Shown: positions 10,440 through 23,151, numbered from the stretch's first letter. The stretch: DNA of 64,000 nt from Gonatopus flavifemur (GCA_018340375.1 JAFFJZ010000075.1:248001-312000); one strand, 5' to 3'. The notes: generated from the sequence alone by a model not told the origin. Made by a program: numbers and translations.

Positions 10440-12591
10440 TTTTGAGAGGCTTTGAAAACGTGGTAATAAAAATGCAAAAAGTGCAAGAAGTTAATAGGAA
10501 TTATGAAATTTCGGAAGCGAATAATTAATTGCGCCGTCCAGATAATCCATAGGCTAAGCAAAATGTCGGAATAACCCCTTCGTATAAGGTAGCTACTAAA
10601 ATATAACGAATCCAGTGCTCAGACGAGTTGATTTTTGAAGACGTAATCCTTAACCAGATATAGGATGAATTTTATCCGATATGATTTACTGAATAATCAA
10701 GTTTATATGGAAAGACTTTGAAAGTCACTCAAAATTGATCATCGGAAATATGAGTTCCAGATAGGAAAACTCAAGTAACAGCTTTACCGTCACACAAAAT
10801 ATTTCCTGAAAATCGTACAAACACAGCAAAAGGAATGCACAATCGATGAAAAATATCAAGAAAGAGAGAATTCGCTGGATAGGGACTGCGTGTTTTCACA
10901 AGGGAAATTTGAACCAAGATATTCCATTAAAATTATCAACACATTTCTCCAGTAACGTTCGGAATTACTAAAATTGCCGAATCAAGGAAATTCTTCCTCC
11001 AAAAAGGTACATAGCATAATCATGAAACGTTATCATTACAGAAGAAAAATCACATTGATAGTCATTGATTGATGATCAATTAATTCAATTAAACAAAATG
11101 ATAAAATCAATGCAGTACTATAAACAGGTATCAATTCCACATAATAATTCGAGAACAAGACTCAATAATGTGACTGAGAAAAATGAGTGAATTTATGTCC
11201 ATCAAGGTGAATGATATTAGCAAATTCATTTATCTCATCAATGATTTCCAATCAAGCTCGACTATGAATTTCGAAATTTACATCAGTTATCTAATTAACT
11301 TCAATGTTTCATTTCAAGTAAGGGCTTTGAAACTTCCATGAATAATCGAGAGAATTCAAACGTGTAGGATTTATTTCAAATCGCGAATAATGTATCGTAA
11401 TAATATGCACAGTTCGAATATTTCAAATTGAACACAATTTCAAGTAGAAATGATATCATTATCATCTATAAATAGGATTTTTCACACGTCTTGACGACTC
11501 GTGCCTTCGTGTAGCACCAGTATGAATAGGGAGAACCAAAACATTGGATTATGGTTGTCGTCAACGGTTGAATTACGTTCAACAAGAAGAAAGGAATGTT
11601 GGTTGACACAAATTAAATCCGATGAGATAATTTAAACTAGCTCATGATTCCAAACTAATTAACTTTCAAATTGAAAATTGAGATGAACGAATTTATCGTC
11701 AACAAAGATCCTACTCGATTACGATTATGTTACTTGCGTGAAGTAGGATATGACCGACTGAAGATCCATGCACCGCAAGCAGACATCCAGTATCGAAGTC
11801 TCCCATGTAACGATATATGTTGCGTAAATCGAAGAGGGATGCTTGACGTGAAGATGCAGCATCTCCCTCACCGTGATCTCCTCGAAAGTCAACCAGCTCC
11901 AGTAGTTTGAGGATCCGGAAAGAAGATGAAAAGAGCCCTTGGTCGCCCTTTTCCCAGCAGCAGAAAGAGTGATAGTATATCACGATTTCCTCCCGTGATA
12001 GTATATCACGATTTCCTCCCGTGATAGTATATAACGGTTATGATGAGTAACAAACTCAACATCCAGTGATGTTTTTTTTCGGTGATTCAAACGGCGGTGA
12101 ATTTGACCGCAACCAGTTTAATAGATAATAGACAGAGAATTCTCTTTCTCTCCTCCTTGAGGATTCTCTCACATTTTCCAGTATAGGTTTTCAGCAGAAC
12201 CATGACGTTTCCTCACTTCACTTGAAGTTAAACGAGTTTCACACTCTCATTCACGATTAAGTTGGAAAACCACACTCTGCTATCAAAACGTTAGAGAGCA
12301 GAGAAAACTCGTTTTTATTTGATCATTTCAGAGGATGACCATACGCTCTCTCGGAATTCGTGGTGGAGATTCTTGCCACGATTATTAATGTTTTTCAAAA
12401 GGAGGACGAGGGAGAACACCAGTAATAGTCACTTTTTAATTGAACTAACAACTATACTTTATTCGATATGAATGATGATATATCTACAGATGACAGAAGT
12501 GATACGTTTCCTCATGTGTAGTGGTGAGAGAATACTGACTCTCTCCTTCTGAATCATTAAAGAGGGGAGGTAGGCTCCGTGACTCTTCTAC
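10440..12591 (-). other. BEL#1 leader and presumed 5' LTR region, boundaries unresolved
   Basis: This is AT-rich non-coding sequence upstream of BEL#1 gag. The complete BEL#3 also has a leader of about 1.3 kb before its LTR. Minus-strand AATAAA lies near 12460, and a possible LTR start (plus-strand end CTACA) lies near 12591. A weak primer-site-like match lies near 11885-11895. The second LTR is outside the window, so no LTR can be proved here. Confidence 0.4.
11969..12033. repeat. 26-bp tandem repeat, about 2.5 copies
   Basis: Two identical 26-bp units (11969-11994 and 11995-12020) beginning GTGATAGTATATCACG are followed by a third partial unit. Each contains the near-palindrome GTGATAGTATATCAC. 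Confidence 0.9.
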
Positions 12592-12689
12592 AATAATTTT
12601 CAAAAGTAGCGCACGCATTTGAGTAGGCAAAAGTCATATGCGATCTTGCATGCTATTATAGGTATGTACGTACTAAGGGAAGATGTTGC

Positions 12690-15520
12690 GCAGGAATTCC
12701 TACTCCAACACCATTAGAAAATTGTACGGAATCTTTAGATTCGATGTGTTTCCCCGATTTATATCCTTGTGGAGTGAATGGTCAGCATGAGAATAGATCT
12801 GTACGTTTGACTGATTTCGAATCCATGAGATCAAAATCAATGTCTAAACACTCTCAGTTCCGAGTGAACATACAATATATTTTGGATTCATTACATGATA
12901 CAGATATGCGACAATTGAATGCTGGGATTTTCCATAAAATGAATGTTACAAATCCTCGAGAAAGACATACAGCCGCTACTTATTTGGATCACCTTTCAAA
13001 AGAACAACTTGAAACAAACTTGAGTACTATATCTTCAAGATTACGAAACACAGAACAGTATTGGAGGGAGCTTAGAAATGATGTGAATTGTATGATCCTT
13101 GATTATGGTCCAGCTACATGGTTTCTTACATTCAGTCCGAGTGAGTGGTTATGGACAGATTTGATTGAATGTCTCCATGAAGTCAATGGGCCTTCTTCTT
13201 TCAAGAAATCTGTCAATGAACCTATTGCTTCTGATCCGATTTCGACTCCTAGATTTATTGAAAACAAGTTTCGAGCTATGCTTGATTTTATTCGTTCATC
13301 CGACAATCCGATTGATGAAGTCGTTCATTACTCCTGGTGCCGAGAATATCAAGGTAGAGGAACACAACACTTTCATTCTCAGTTTGGATAGAATGTGCTC
13401 CTATTATCAATGAATCTCCAATCGGAGAAGTAGCAGCATTCATTTCCGAGTGTGTTACCTGCAGAATGCCTTCAAACGGCGTATCCCCACAATTGTATCG
13501 ACGCGTGAATATGCATCACAGACATGTACATGACAATGATTGTTCACGTAATGAAAAAACCAAGAATTAATTCACCAAAGTGTGTAGATTTGGATTCCCA
13601 CGACCAGTTACAGACACTTTGATAATAAGAGACGTGGGGATTTTCAAGGCTGTGAAGAGACAGCTGAGAACTGAAAGCAGATTGTATGATCTTCCCCGTG
13701 CGAAAGAGGGAAGCAACATCAATGATAACAATCCTGCTATTCTCACAGCTTGGGAAGGTAACATGAACATTCAATTCGTTGGAGAAAAATCCACATCAAT
13801 AACTTTATATTGTACAAAGCATGAATCTAAGGCTGAGAAAAGTTATGTTGGAGATACATTTGAAGCACTAAACTCCTGCAAGCCATTGCGTAGCCGTCTC
13901 TAGAACATAGGAATGCGTCTGTTCAATCATAGGGAATGTGGTGCTTCTGAAGCTGCTGATACGCTCTCAGGGATTCCATTGCTTGGTACTGATCCCAATA
14001 CAATTATTAGATGGTTGGATGTAAATATGATTAGGAGTAGAACATCAAAAACCTGGAAAGAAATCGAGGATTTACAAGCTGAATCCACAGATATTTTCTG
14101 TCCATCGCTCATAGATAACAATCATCCAAATGGGCCCAAAGAACTAGAATCTATGTCTCTTTATGATTCCGCAAGATGGTATGATATTACGAAGATCTGA
14201 TCATCTAATAGTGGAAAATCTGAATATCACATTATAGGTGAACCTTTATTCTTCAAAAAACGTTCACGTGGACATCTTATTAATCATTACCACTATAATG
14301 TTCAGCTACAACCTGAAAATTATTATTTTTCATTGTTGTTATTGTTCAAACCCTGGGGAGACATTTGTGAATTGGAGAATGGATGTGAGACACATGCAGG
14401 AGCATTTTTATCTCTGCAATTACAATTGAAAAGAGCAATGCAATACCATGAGCGAATAATTGATATTCAAAAGCACGTGATCATATTCAGGAACGAATTG
14501 AACAAAACTTATCACACAATTCAAATCAGGAAGAAAATACATTCAATGAGCACTCCTCGGAGTGCCCATTGAAACAGCTGGTGCTATGGAAGATTGCAAA
14601 GATGCAGAAAATAAGGTTGAGACCATCGATCTAACTCAGATGATTTCGAAGTTAAATAGCGATCAAAAACGTATATTTGGTAAGGTTACCAGTTTCTTGA
14701 GTTCTGGAAATGAAATTCTCAGACTTCATATAAGCGGAGGAGGTGGCACTGGCAAAAGCTTTTCAATTGAAACTAATAGATGCTGGGTGAGGTAAATTAT
14801 TAGCAAAGATACTGCAGTAACTGCTCCTACTGGAATAGCAGCTTTCAATATTGGAGGTCTCACTTTGCATCGCCTTTTTCAATTGCCAGTAGAGCATGGA
14901 CATACTGCTGAGTGTAGACAACTTTCTGATGCAGCTCTCAAGATTGTACGAGATCAACTTAAAAATGTTACTTCAATAATTATTGATGAGGTTTCAATGA
15001 TTCCCAATGTAACCTTCCTGTACGTGAATCTCCGATCGACAGAAATATTTCATACATCGGATTGTGATGACGGTTGGTTTGGAAGAAAACCTATTTCATT
15101 GTTCGGTGATTTACTTCAGCTCCCACCTGTTCATGAAGATCCTGCTTCCATACGTTTATCCAATAACAGTATTGGAAATCACACAGGGGCTCTGGATTCT
15201 TGTGATTTATGTTGTAAACTGTTTAGTGAGAATGAATTAGAAATCAATATGCGACAACAGAATGACACTTCTCACAAAGATATGCCATCGAGAATTTGCA
15301 TAGGAGCAGTGAATAATTCGGATATTAGAGTCTTACAGTCTAGAAAAATGAATTTTCAATCCACCAGCTGTGATAGCCGATTGAATGAACTTTGTGATTG
15401 TTTCCCAATAGTGTTCCGGATGCAGTTTGTTTGCTTTCTACGTGTGTACAATGTGACGTTTTGAACACAGCAATACTCAGTCGACTTCCTTCGGAAGAAA
15501 TGCATTTAATTGCAAATTTT
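12690..15520 (+). pseudogene. Helitron Rep/helicase remnant
   Basis: Degenerate plus-strand coding matter of a rolling-circle transposon. The first block (12744-13391) is the Helitron-like N-terminal Rep region: FPDLYPCGVNG, GPATWFLTFSPSEW, FIENKFRAMLDF, and the HUH-type YQGRGTQHFH near 13345-13380. A frameshift near 13388 and stops near 13567 and 13901 break it. Middle segments continue to about 14198. The PIF1-like helicase has Walker A GGGGTGKS (about 14735-14758), Walker B IIIDEVSM (about 14978-15001), GDLLQLPPV and LEINMRQ. It fades after 15470-15518. The C-terminal helicase motifs and any 3' hairpin/CTRR end were not found. Confidence 0.85.
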
Positions 15521-15889
15521 CTCTGTCTTTCAGTTCTATTTTGTATGTATTTCTCCACAATGATGTCTCAAAAATAGTGGAAATTTTTACACAATACATG
15601 TTTGAGCGATCCAATTAGTCGTGAGTATGTTTAAATTTTCGTTTGTGTTTTGCTTATTTTCATAAACTGTTTGAAATCATCAGCTGCCTCGAGCGCTATA
15701 AGCTGCTTTGAGCGCTGTGAGCTGCTTTCAGCGTCAACTTATCGGTCAACTAATTTTCAGTCTTCGGAATTTTCAAGGTTCATATATATGTTTATTGGGA
15801 TCCACTTTTCTTTCCTTTCGTTCTCCATTCTTCATTTCGATAATTCATCACGGTTCAATGATGAGATGAGTGACGGAAACTTATGGTTT
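15519..15889. other. Non-coding stretch with repeat fragments
   Basis: No gene is seen. Sequence at about 15665-15755 (GAGCGCT..AGCTGCTTT, then CAACTTATCGGTCAACT) is similar in inverted orientation to 45120-45185, so it is a dispersed repeat fragment. Confidence 0.5.
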
Positions 15890-16440
15890 CTTAGATTACA
15901 GAAATCGTCTGAGAGCTTCTTCAACGCGGGGACTAAGTTGATGGAAACAATCCAATCAGCTGGAAGCCAGTGATGTTTTGAATTAGCACCGATGTGGAAG
16001 ACTTGGCGTGGTTGACGGTAGAAGTTTTTAGTCTCAATTATACACAAATGAATTCCTGTAGAGCGTTAAACAATAGTACATTACGATACGAGTGCGGGAT
16101 GGCCTACGTGTGCACGAGTATCGTATACTATTTTTCCTGACAAGGTGCGTAAACTACGGTTTTCCAAGCCTGTGTTGCGTGGGCAGAGTGAGTGATTCCT
16201 ACACGGCAGTCGGACCAGTGCGGTGTAGGAATCACCCACTCTGCGCACGCAACACAGGCTTGGAAAACCGAATTTTGCAAACGCTGTTAGGAAAAAAATT
16301 TTAATGATATGATTTTACACATTTTCATCGGTCGTGCCAAGTTTTCCGCATCGATGCTTATTCAGACCATTACTGGCTCTCAGCTCATTGGATTGTTTCC
16401 ATCAACTCAGTCCCCGCGTTGAAGAGGCTCCCACACTGTC
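15890..16440. repeat. Fold-back repeat (MITE-like) with arms of about 110 bp
   Basis: Sequence at about 15918-16027 is the imperfect inverse of about 16314-16432. The clearest pair is GGAAACAATCCAAT at about 15942 against its complement near 16400, together with GCGGGGACT..TTGATGG. No TA or 8-bp duplication could be fixed. A separate, stronger hairpin lies inside. Confidence 0.75.
16157..16270. repeat. 48-bp near-perfect inverted repeat (hairpin)
   Basis: Arm 16157-16204 and arm 16223-16270 are inverse complements with two mismatches in 48 and an 18-base spacer. Each outer end reads CGGTTTTCC or its complement. Confidence 0.9.
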
Positions 16441-17295
16441 TGAAAGGAAAAATGTTCAAAATCATATAATTTGTATATAATTCTATACAGTTTATATATG
16501 AGTTATATATAATTTATGTCTGAATTGTCTCTATATACCTGGTTTTGGAATATTACGTTTTTTTTTGTTCATCCAATGGCACTTTGTCTGAACTTAAGAG
16601 CCCCAAAAAAATATTGGCAATCGAACCTCGCGCAGTCAAAGGTCGGCCCTGTTCTCAATAATGATGAAAACCAACCAGCGGATTTGGTTCCAAATCACTC
16701 AGAGACTTTTCTAGTATGTGAAATGGACGAATCTATTGCTTGTTCTACTCCCTCTTATATATTTGTTCAAAACGAAGGTGTTTTTGAAAAATTATGCACC
16801 ACTTCGAATGCTCTTCTCTTGTACTTCTCATACCATTTAGAGAAATCACTAAATATTATTTGGTTAACCGAATGTACTTGGTAGCGCATGATGATTTCAC
16901 ATCTTTTTTTTTCAATGTTACATTTGTTATACCAAGTAATCTTTTGGAAAGAGTGAAGTATTGGTCTCAAGAAATTCTTTTCAAGTGTATTGTGAAACGT
17001 TTATTTTGTGCTTTTTTAGAATTTTCAGGGGTTTTTGTCAGACATTTGTATCTTTCGTGGGTTAATTCTAACTCGCACAGATCCGTACCTGACTCACGCG
17101 GTTTCTACTCGGCTAACTTTTCAAACGGATGATTCGCTTTTGACACAAGTAATTCACTCTTGTACGTGATTCTTTTCATGATGAAAATATTCTGAATAGT
17201 GCCTGCAGAGTTATTGAATCGACGCATTATTTATTTCGAATTTCTGTTGAGCGTCAAGATCGTCTGACTCGAGGGTGAACGGCCCTCCGCGAGCG
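16441..17295. other. Non-coding, contains a fragment shared with the 38-45 kb palindrome
   Basis: No recognisable gene is present. The 122-codon open frame at 16516-16884 resembles nothing I know and looks like chance. The stretch 16820-16920 (AATGTACTTGG, then GATTTCACATC) matches 44660-44720 closely. Confidence 0.5.
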
Positions 17296-17299
17296 ACGG

Positions 17300-19882
17300 G
17301 AGTTTTAGATTAGCATGTTCACGTAGATGATTTTCTGTTCGATGCCAACGATCAATGCCTCGCTACGCAGACGCGGAATCAAGTCATTCAGCTTTTGGGA
17401 GCTGGAGGATTCCAGCTCGGAAAATCGAGCAGCAATTCACAAACGCTGCTACAAGGTATACCTAGCGAGGACTGTAGCTCGGCGGGTGAAGATTTAGAAT
17501 TTAAATCCGACAGTTTTAAGGTTTTAGGATTGAGATGGAGTCCGACTGAGGATTCTTTCAAGATTGCGATTGATTGGAAGCATGAAGACAATCCGACAAA
17601 ACGATCTATTTTACCGGTTGTAGCCAAAATCTTCGACCCATCGTGGTGGCCAGCACCATTGGTTATTAGCGCCAAAGTCTTCTTACAAAAGCTTTGGGCG
17701 CACGAATCCAGCTGAGATAATCAGCTAACTCTCGCTCTGTTAACCAAATGGGAGAGTTATTCCAATGAAATGTCCGCATTATCCGCCATCTCAATCCCTC
17801 GCTGGATAGGCCGAGGGAATGACAATCTTTCAATCAAACTGCACGGTTTCGCAGACGCGTCCAATTTCGCATATGCGGCAGTCGTTTACTCTCGCCTGGT
17901 CACACTCGGGGGAGACATCAAGTTCAGTCTCCTTATGGTGAAAACCAAAGTGGCACCGTTGAAAACGCTGAGTGCTCCAAGGCTCGAGTTATCAGCAGCC
18001 GTTTCGTTGGCTAGATTGTTGATTTGCATTCTACAAGCTGACGCAGATCCAGTATCGGAAGTTCATTGCTGGACGGATTCAACCGTGACGTTAGGTTGGA
18101 TAAGAAAAGAGCCCAATCATTGGAAGACCTTCGTAGCGAACAAGGTCTCCGAAATTCAGACACGCCTACTTCAAGCCCAGTGGCATCATGTGCCAACAGA
18201 CCAAAATCCCGCGGACTGCGCATCCCGTGGGCTATCCGCAAAATCCTTTCCAGACCACCCTTTATGGTGGAATGGACCGCAGTGGCTCCGAGAGAAGGAG
18301 GATCACTGGCCTTCTACCACATCTACATCACAAATCGATAACGCTTTAGAGTTATGAACTTCTTTCCATGCACATCACGCGCCATCCAATCAAGAGTGGG
18401 ACCTAGCGCATAAAATCTCAAGCTGGCCGGAATTGCTCAGAATCACGGCATATCTCTCCGAATTCATTACTTGTCTGCAAGAGGGCAACACTGACGAAAA
18501 GACTAGCGTTTTCCCTCATGCCGACATCGAGTTGGCATCCCGCTTCTGGATCCGTCATACTCGAAGCATCTATCTAGTCAAAGAACTTTCGGCGTTGCAA
18601 GCTCAAAATCCGTTACCCAAGGGTAGTAAGCTCCAAGGGTTAGACCCGTTCTCAGACGAACACGACATAGTCCGTGTTGGCGGGTGGTTCCGTCACTCCG
18701 ATTTGCCATACAACCAGAAGCATCCAGTGGTCTTAACTCGATCACATACATCTACGTTGCTCATACAGCAATACGCTCAGCAATCGTCAAATCACGCTTC
18801 ATGGGGATGTTCAATTAACCCTTCGAATCCTCAGAAAATCGTTTCAGGTTCTGGGAGCCCGCAATCTGGTGAAAACCCACATTCATAAGTGTGTCGATTG
18901 CGTTCGCATAAAGGCCTCAACAGCCACTCAGGGCATGGCGGACCTACCTTCCGTGCGTAACAATCCTTCCAGGCCATTTTTACACACAGGCATCGATTAC
19001 GCTGGGCCGTTCCAAATTCTTCCCAGAAGAGGTCGGGGGGTGAAAACTATTGAAACATACGTCTCGTTATTTGTATGTATGTCAACGCGTGCGGTCCATC
19101 TTGAACTTGTGTTTGACTATACAGCCGAAGCGTTTCTAGCCGCATTCGATAGCCTAGTTGCGCGAAGAGGTTTACCAAGCGATACGTATAGTAACCGAGG
19201 CACGACGTTCCAAGGCGCCAACAAACGACTCATGTCGAATGTACGGACGCTCGAGCACAACCCAGACTTTTTGGCCAAACTAGTCTCAGATGGGGTGTCT
19301 TGGCACTTTCTTCCCCCTTTCGCTTCACATTTTGGTGGGCTGTGGGGAGCGGGGGTGAAGAGCGTAAAGCATCACCTTACTAGAATCTTGGGAAATCACA
19401 CTCCAACAGTGGAAGAGTTTCTAACTTTGCTATGCCGAATTGAGACTTGCCTTAATTCAAGGCCGATCGCGCCTTTATCTGAAGACGTGAGTGAATTTAA
19501 CGCCTTGACACCGGGTTACTCCTGAGTTGGCACGGCCCTGAAGTCTGTTCCTGTGTCGAGCGTCCTAAACCCTAATGAATCACGCTTATTTCGCTGGCAA
19601 CTTGTGAACAGCATTACTGAGCGTTTCTGGCGAGTATGCTCACGCGATTATTTACACCATCTCCAACAGCGCAGAAAGTGGTTCAAGGCACAGCCTAACT
19701 TACAAATTGGTGATCTAGTGCTTATCAAGGATCTCAATCTACCCCCAGCCAAATGGTCATTAGGCAGAATGACTCATCTGCATCCGGGCGCTGACTCATC
19801 ATTGGTCAGGGTTGTTACCGTCCGGGCCGCTCAATCTGCTTCCACCAGGTCAATCGCAAAGCTTTCTAAGCTCCCTATCTAG
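17300..19882 (+). pseudogene. BEL#2 pol: RT, RNase H, integrase, DUF5641; 5'-truncated
   Basis: Plus-strand BEL/Pao pol. The RT catalytic box near 17325 reads HVDD instead of YVDD. RT connection follows (VLGLRWSPTEDSFKI; 17395-17715), then RNase H (HGFADAS, HCWTDSTVTLGW; 17770-18357), linker (18433-18888), integrase zinc finger and core (CVDCVRIK, GIDYAGP; 18869-19525) and a DUF5641-like end (DLNLPPAKWSLGRM; 19553-19882). Both remaining integrase catalytic residues are altered: SNRGTTF (Asp to Asn) and GGLWGAG (Glu to Gly). Stops at 17713, 18355 and 19522 divide the frame. Gag and protease are absent, so the copy was truncated at its 5' side. Confidence 0.88.
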
Positions 19883-20577
19883 GCTAAGATCTTGTGAATA
19901 TGTTGATATTGTAACACCGAAGCGAACCTAATCCTGTGTATAATTTTCCGTAGTACTTAAGTTCAGCTCATAAGATAACGATGGGAAATTTTTGTACCAG
20001 TGATTCCACCTAAGCCATAGCGCTGATCCTGCTTGCAAAGAATAAGCTTGGTTGAAAACGTTTCGTGTATGCTACACGAAGGCGGGCGACTTGTTACAGA
20101 TTGAGCAATCTAACTCGTAACTACTACCTGCCGTTTGAATCTACCTCGCTTCACCTGTATTCATGTATGAAGGGTCATGCTGCATTCATGTGTGCGTATA
20201 CGTGTATTCGTATCGAACGCTTGACGACAAGAATCAGTGGCGAATCATCTCTTTGTATAGTTACGACGTACATCCATCATATCTATATTTAAACTTATAA
20301 TAATCAATCGAATAAATTGATATTTCGCGATATCCCATACTCCAAGTCTCCGCAGTGTTTCTTCATTTCGAATGGCCTCATCTAACCATCCGTTTAGATA
20401 CAGTCCGCTGCTAATCCTTATCTAATTCCTAATGAATCCATACGTTTGACCGTGGAAGATCCAACGATCGATGAACCGCGCCGTTGCCTTCGTTGGTCTC
20501 GTTCAACGTAAGGAACGTTCGTTGAACAACCGAAGCTTTTCGAAACTTTTAACTTATCGGGCAGAAACGCTCGAAAG
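19883..20577 (+). other. Possible 3' LTR of BEL#2
   Basis: This lies directly downstream of the BEL#2 pol stop. It contains a TGTAACACC-like start near 19910 and AATAAA near 20311, as expected of an LTR. It ends where sequence homologous to an old TIR arm begins (about 20578). No second LTR copy exists in the window to confirm the ends. Confidence 0.35.
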
Positions 20578-20914
20578 GACCCAAAATAACAGTATGGAAG
20601 GTTGTATTGACTTAATTTCTCAACGTAGGTTTATGTTTTCGAGTTCAAAGAATTCAAATATCGAACTCTTCCTGCAACATTCGTTGTTCATTGTTCCTCA
20701 ACAAACGATTCAATTGTTTATAACGTTTTTATGGATGATTATCGACTTTGGAGAAGAATGATTTGAGAAAAACCTGTTCTCACTTTGTAGGGAACAAGAT
20801 TCGTACAGAAAATTTTTTGATTCTTCAATTATTCATTCAGATGTGCTCATCATATTCGAGTAAATATAAAAATTATTTCAATGTTTTCATTGCTCGACAT
20901 AAATCAACATTTTT
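20578..20914 (+). repeat. Left arm remnant of an old TIR element, same family as 48.9-57.4 kb
   Basis: GAAGGTTGTATTGACTT and CTCAACGTAGGTTTATG here match the corresponding part of the left TIR near 49558-49590. They also match, in inverse orientation, 31998-32330. The left end appears cut by BEL#2. Confidence 0.65.
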
Positions 20915-20916
20915 TA

Positions 20917-22893
20917 TTGGGAGTACAAATTAATTCGGTCCGTTTTTTACAGTTAAAAATGCGTTTATTTCAGAAGAACATGAATTATCAAATTGATCAA
21001 AATATTGTCCATCGCTGGCTATCACTTTTTCCCATCTTCCGGGTGATTTTCGAATTCCGTTACGGAAAGACGTCTCGTCTTTCGAGGCGATCCAAGTTAC
21101 ACTGGGGAAAAAAATTCGTAAAACCCAACAGGGCTGCATCACGTTACTTGTTGAACGTTAAGGCAACGTTGCTTCACGTAAGCTGTACATGACTTGAGAA
21201 CGCTGCCGCAACTCCATTGAAAGTGCTATTGTTGCATGGAAATATTCCGTAAACAGTACGTTAAAGTTCAATGTTAACGCAGCATGTGTCTCACGTGAAT
21301 TTTACCTGATTTTTGATGCTACGGAAAGTGTAATACAAATGCTGATGATTGAGATGGATAGTGAAACTATGAATAGTGAAGATCAAAGTCGCGGAGGTAA
21401 GTTGATGTACAAAGATAATAATAAAGATTTCGAATTAGATTTTTTTACCATCAACGTTATTCTATTGAAATTTTGTTTCTTCAACTCGCAATTCTATTGA
21501 AATGAATTTCTTTTGCTGATTCATTATTATTGGTAATGTTGTACACAAAATTATCAAGTTATACTGATAGAATAATAACGTTTTTGATTCAAATAGGAAT
21601 GAAGTTTTTCTTTCTATTTGTGTTATCATGAATGAGTATTGAAAGTCTCATGAGAAATTATAAATATGTTTGTGTTTATGTCCACATGAACATATATTTA
21701 TGTTAAAATTATATGTTTTAATATTATAGATTTGTGAAGGTGACATATGAATAACTTCGTGCGGATTTTCAAAAGGTAATACTTTTGGGAATGAGTGCAC
21801 CAAATCCTGATTCCGCATCGGAACATCAATCAGCGCACGCAGTTCAAAGATCTCATGAAGGAGTAAAACTGCATGAATTGGTTAATCGGATAATTAAAGC
21901 ACTTGGTTTTGTTTGTCTCTGTTTGGTTTTTGTCTTTCCTAATCGTACTCAAACCCTATGGTACCTCTAATGCTTACTTGACATCTTTTTTTTGCATGCA
22001 TTTCCTGTGAAATGTGTAGAATAGAAAGGAGCTATTCCGAAAAAAGACCCGACTCAGCAACAAATAAGGATCTTGGGGAAGTGAAAAAAAAGGTGATCAA
22101 GCATCACACAAATCTTCCCATAAAACAAAAGATTCAATCCAGAAACCCAATTAATCAATAACAAAACGAATAGGACTGCGCGGCAGACACCTATTAGTAA
22201 AGAGTTCCAAAGTTACATCGTTCCAAGAAATATCGTGCAGAAAAAGGAGCAGCAAGTTTGCTCAACCACAGATGAAGAGGCTTAAACTAAATAAAATACT
22301 CATACACACTCACTGTACACTCCAAATGCGCCTAGAAGAGACACATACGTTCAACTCAAATATGATTACATGAACATTGTGAATTATCACATAAAGCTTC
22401 AAAGCACAAAATGAGCACTTCGTGTAGCACCGTCTCGATCAGTGATCAGAAGATTCCAATATAACCAAGGAATGAAAACCGCACGAGGACTTCTAAAAAA
22501 ATGAAACGTGGATAAAACCCCGTGGAGTGGCCCAGCAGAAGCTAACACGCACTGGAGTACGAAAGCACGAAAAACTATGAATCTCTCTTGAGATGAGAGA
22601 ATCACGTGTCTCAGGAGAGACCACTTGGTAACGAGATGAAACAAAGGGTCAGTAGACCAAACGAAATATCCATAAATAGCACCTCCCACAAATGCTGCTG
22701 AGTTAAAACGAAATTTGACATACTTCACTGAGTGAAAATCGGGATTCTAGAAGGAACTCGGAGTGATATAAACTGAAAATTATTCACAGGTGTCCAACCT
22801 CTCTGAAACAATTGGAATCGGTTGTGACTATGAAACATTCATGAGAGCGAGAGTCATCTTTTCAAACCGGACCGAACTAATTTGTACTCCCAA
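20917..22893 (-). mobile_element. Mariner remnant with non-mariner interior
   Basis: Bounded by TA at 20915-20916 and 22894-22895. The inverted termini begin TTGGGAGTACAAATTA and continue to GTCCG, with a single mismatch over about 26 bp. The transposase N-terminus MSNFVLTQQHLWEVL starts at the minus-strand ATG at 22721. The C-terminus (GRWEKVIASDGQYFD) lies at 20930-21085 on the same strand. The catalytic core between them is gone and replaced by about 1.5 kb of unrelated sequence. At 1.98 kb the element is longer than an ordinary 1.3-kb mariner. Confidence 0.8.
21088..22690. other. Foreign interior of the mariner remnant
   Basis: No known protein is recognised. A short frame ending MDSETMNSEDQSRGG lies at about 21335-21396 and is followed at once by a consensus splice donor (GGTAAGT). 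A second small frame starts at 21785 (MGMSAPNPDSASEHQSAH). Both are too short to assign. The left edge looks like TA followed by CACTGGGGAAAAAAA, similar to MITE ends elsewhere in the window. Confidence 0.35.
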
Positions 22894-23151
22894 TAGGATG
22901 GAGGATCCGAATATTTTCTCCAACATTCGTTATGTATTCTGTTTCCGAAAGTGATGAGCAGGAAATCTCAAAATAAACGTTGAAGGACATGAAAGAACAT
23001 GATGACATTTGTGATATGTAAATAAGTTGAATTTTTTGTAGACAGAATATGATGTATAACGAATGTTGAGAAAAATCCCGTATGGGGATTCTCCGTCCTA
23101 ACAAATGTGTATCAATGTTGAGCGATAGTAGTATCATTCTCATATTCAATT

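Noticed and set aside
16516..16884. 122-codon plus-strand open frame
   Set aside because: No recognisable motif, and part of it overlaps a dispersed non-coding repeat shared with 44.7 kb.
21335..21400. First exon of a host gene ending in a splice donor
   Set aside because: Too short, inside a mariner remnant, with no downstream exon found; mentioned only as a curiosity.
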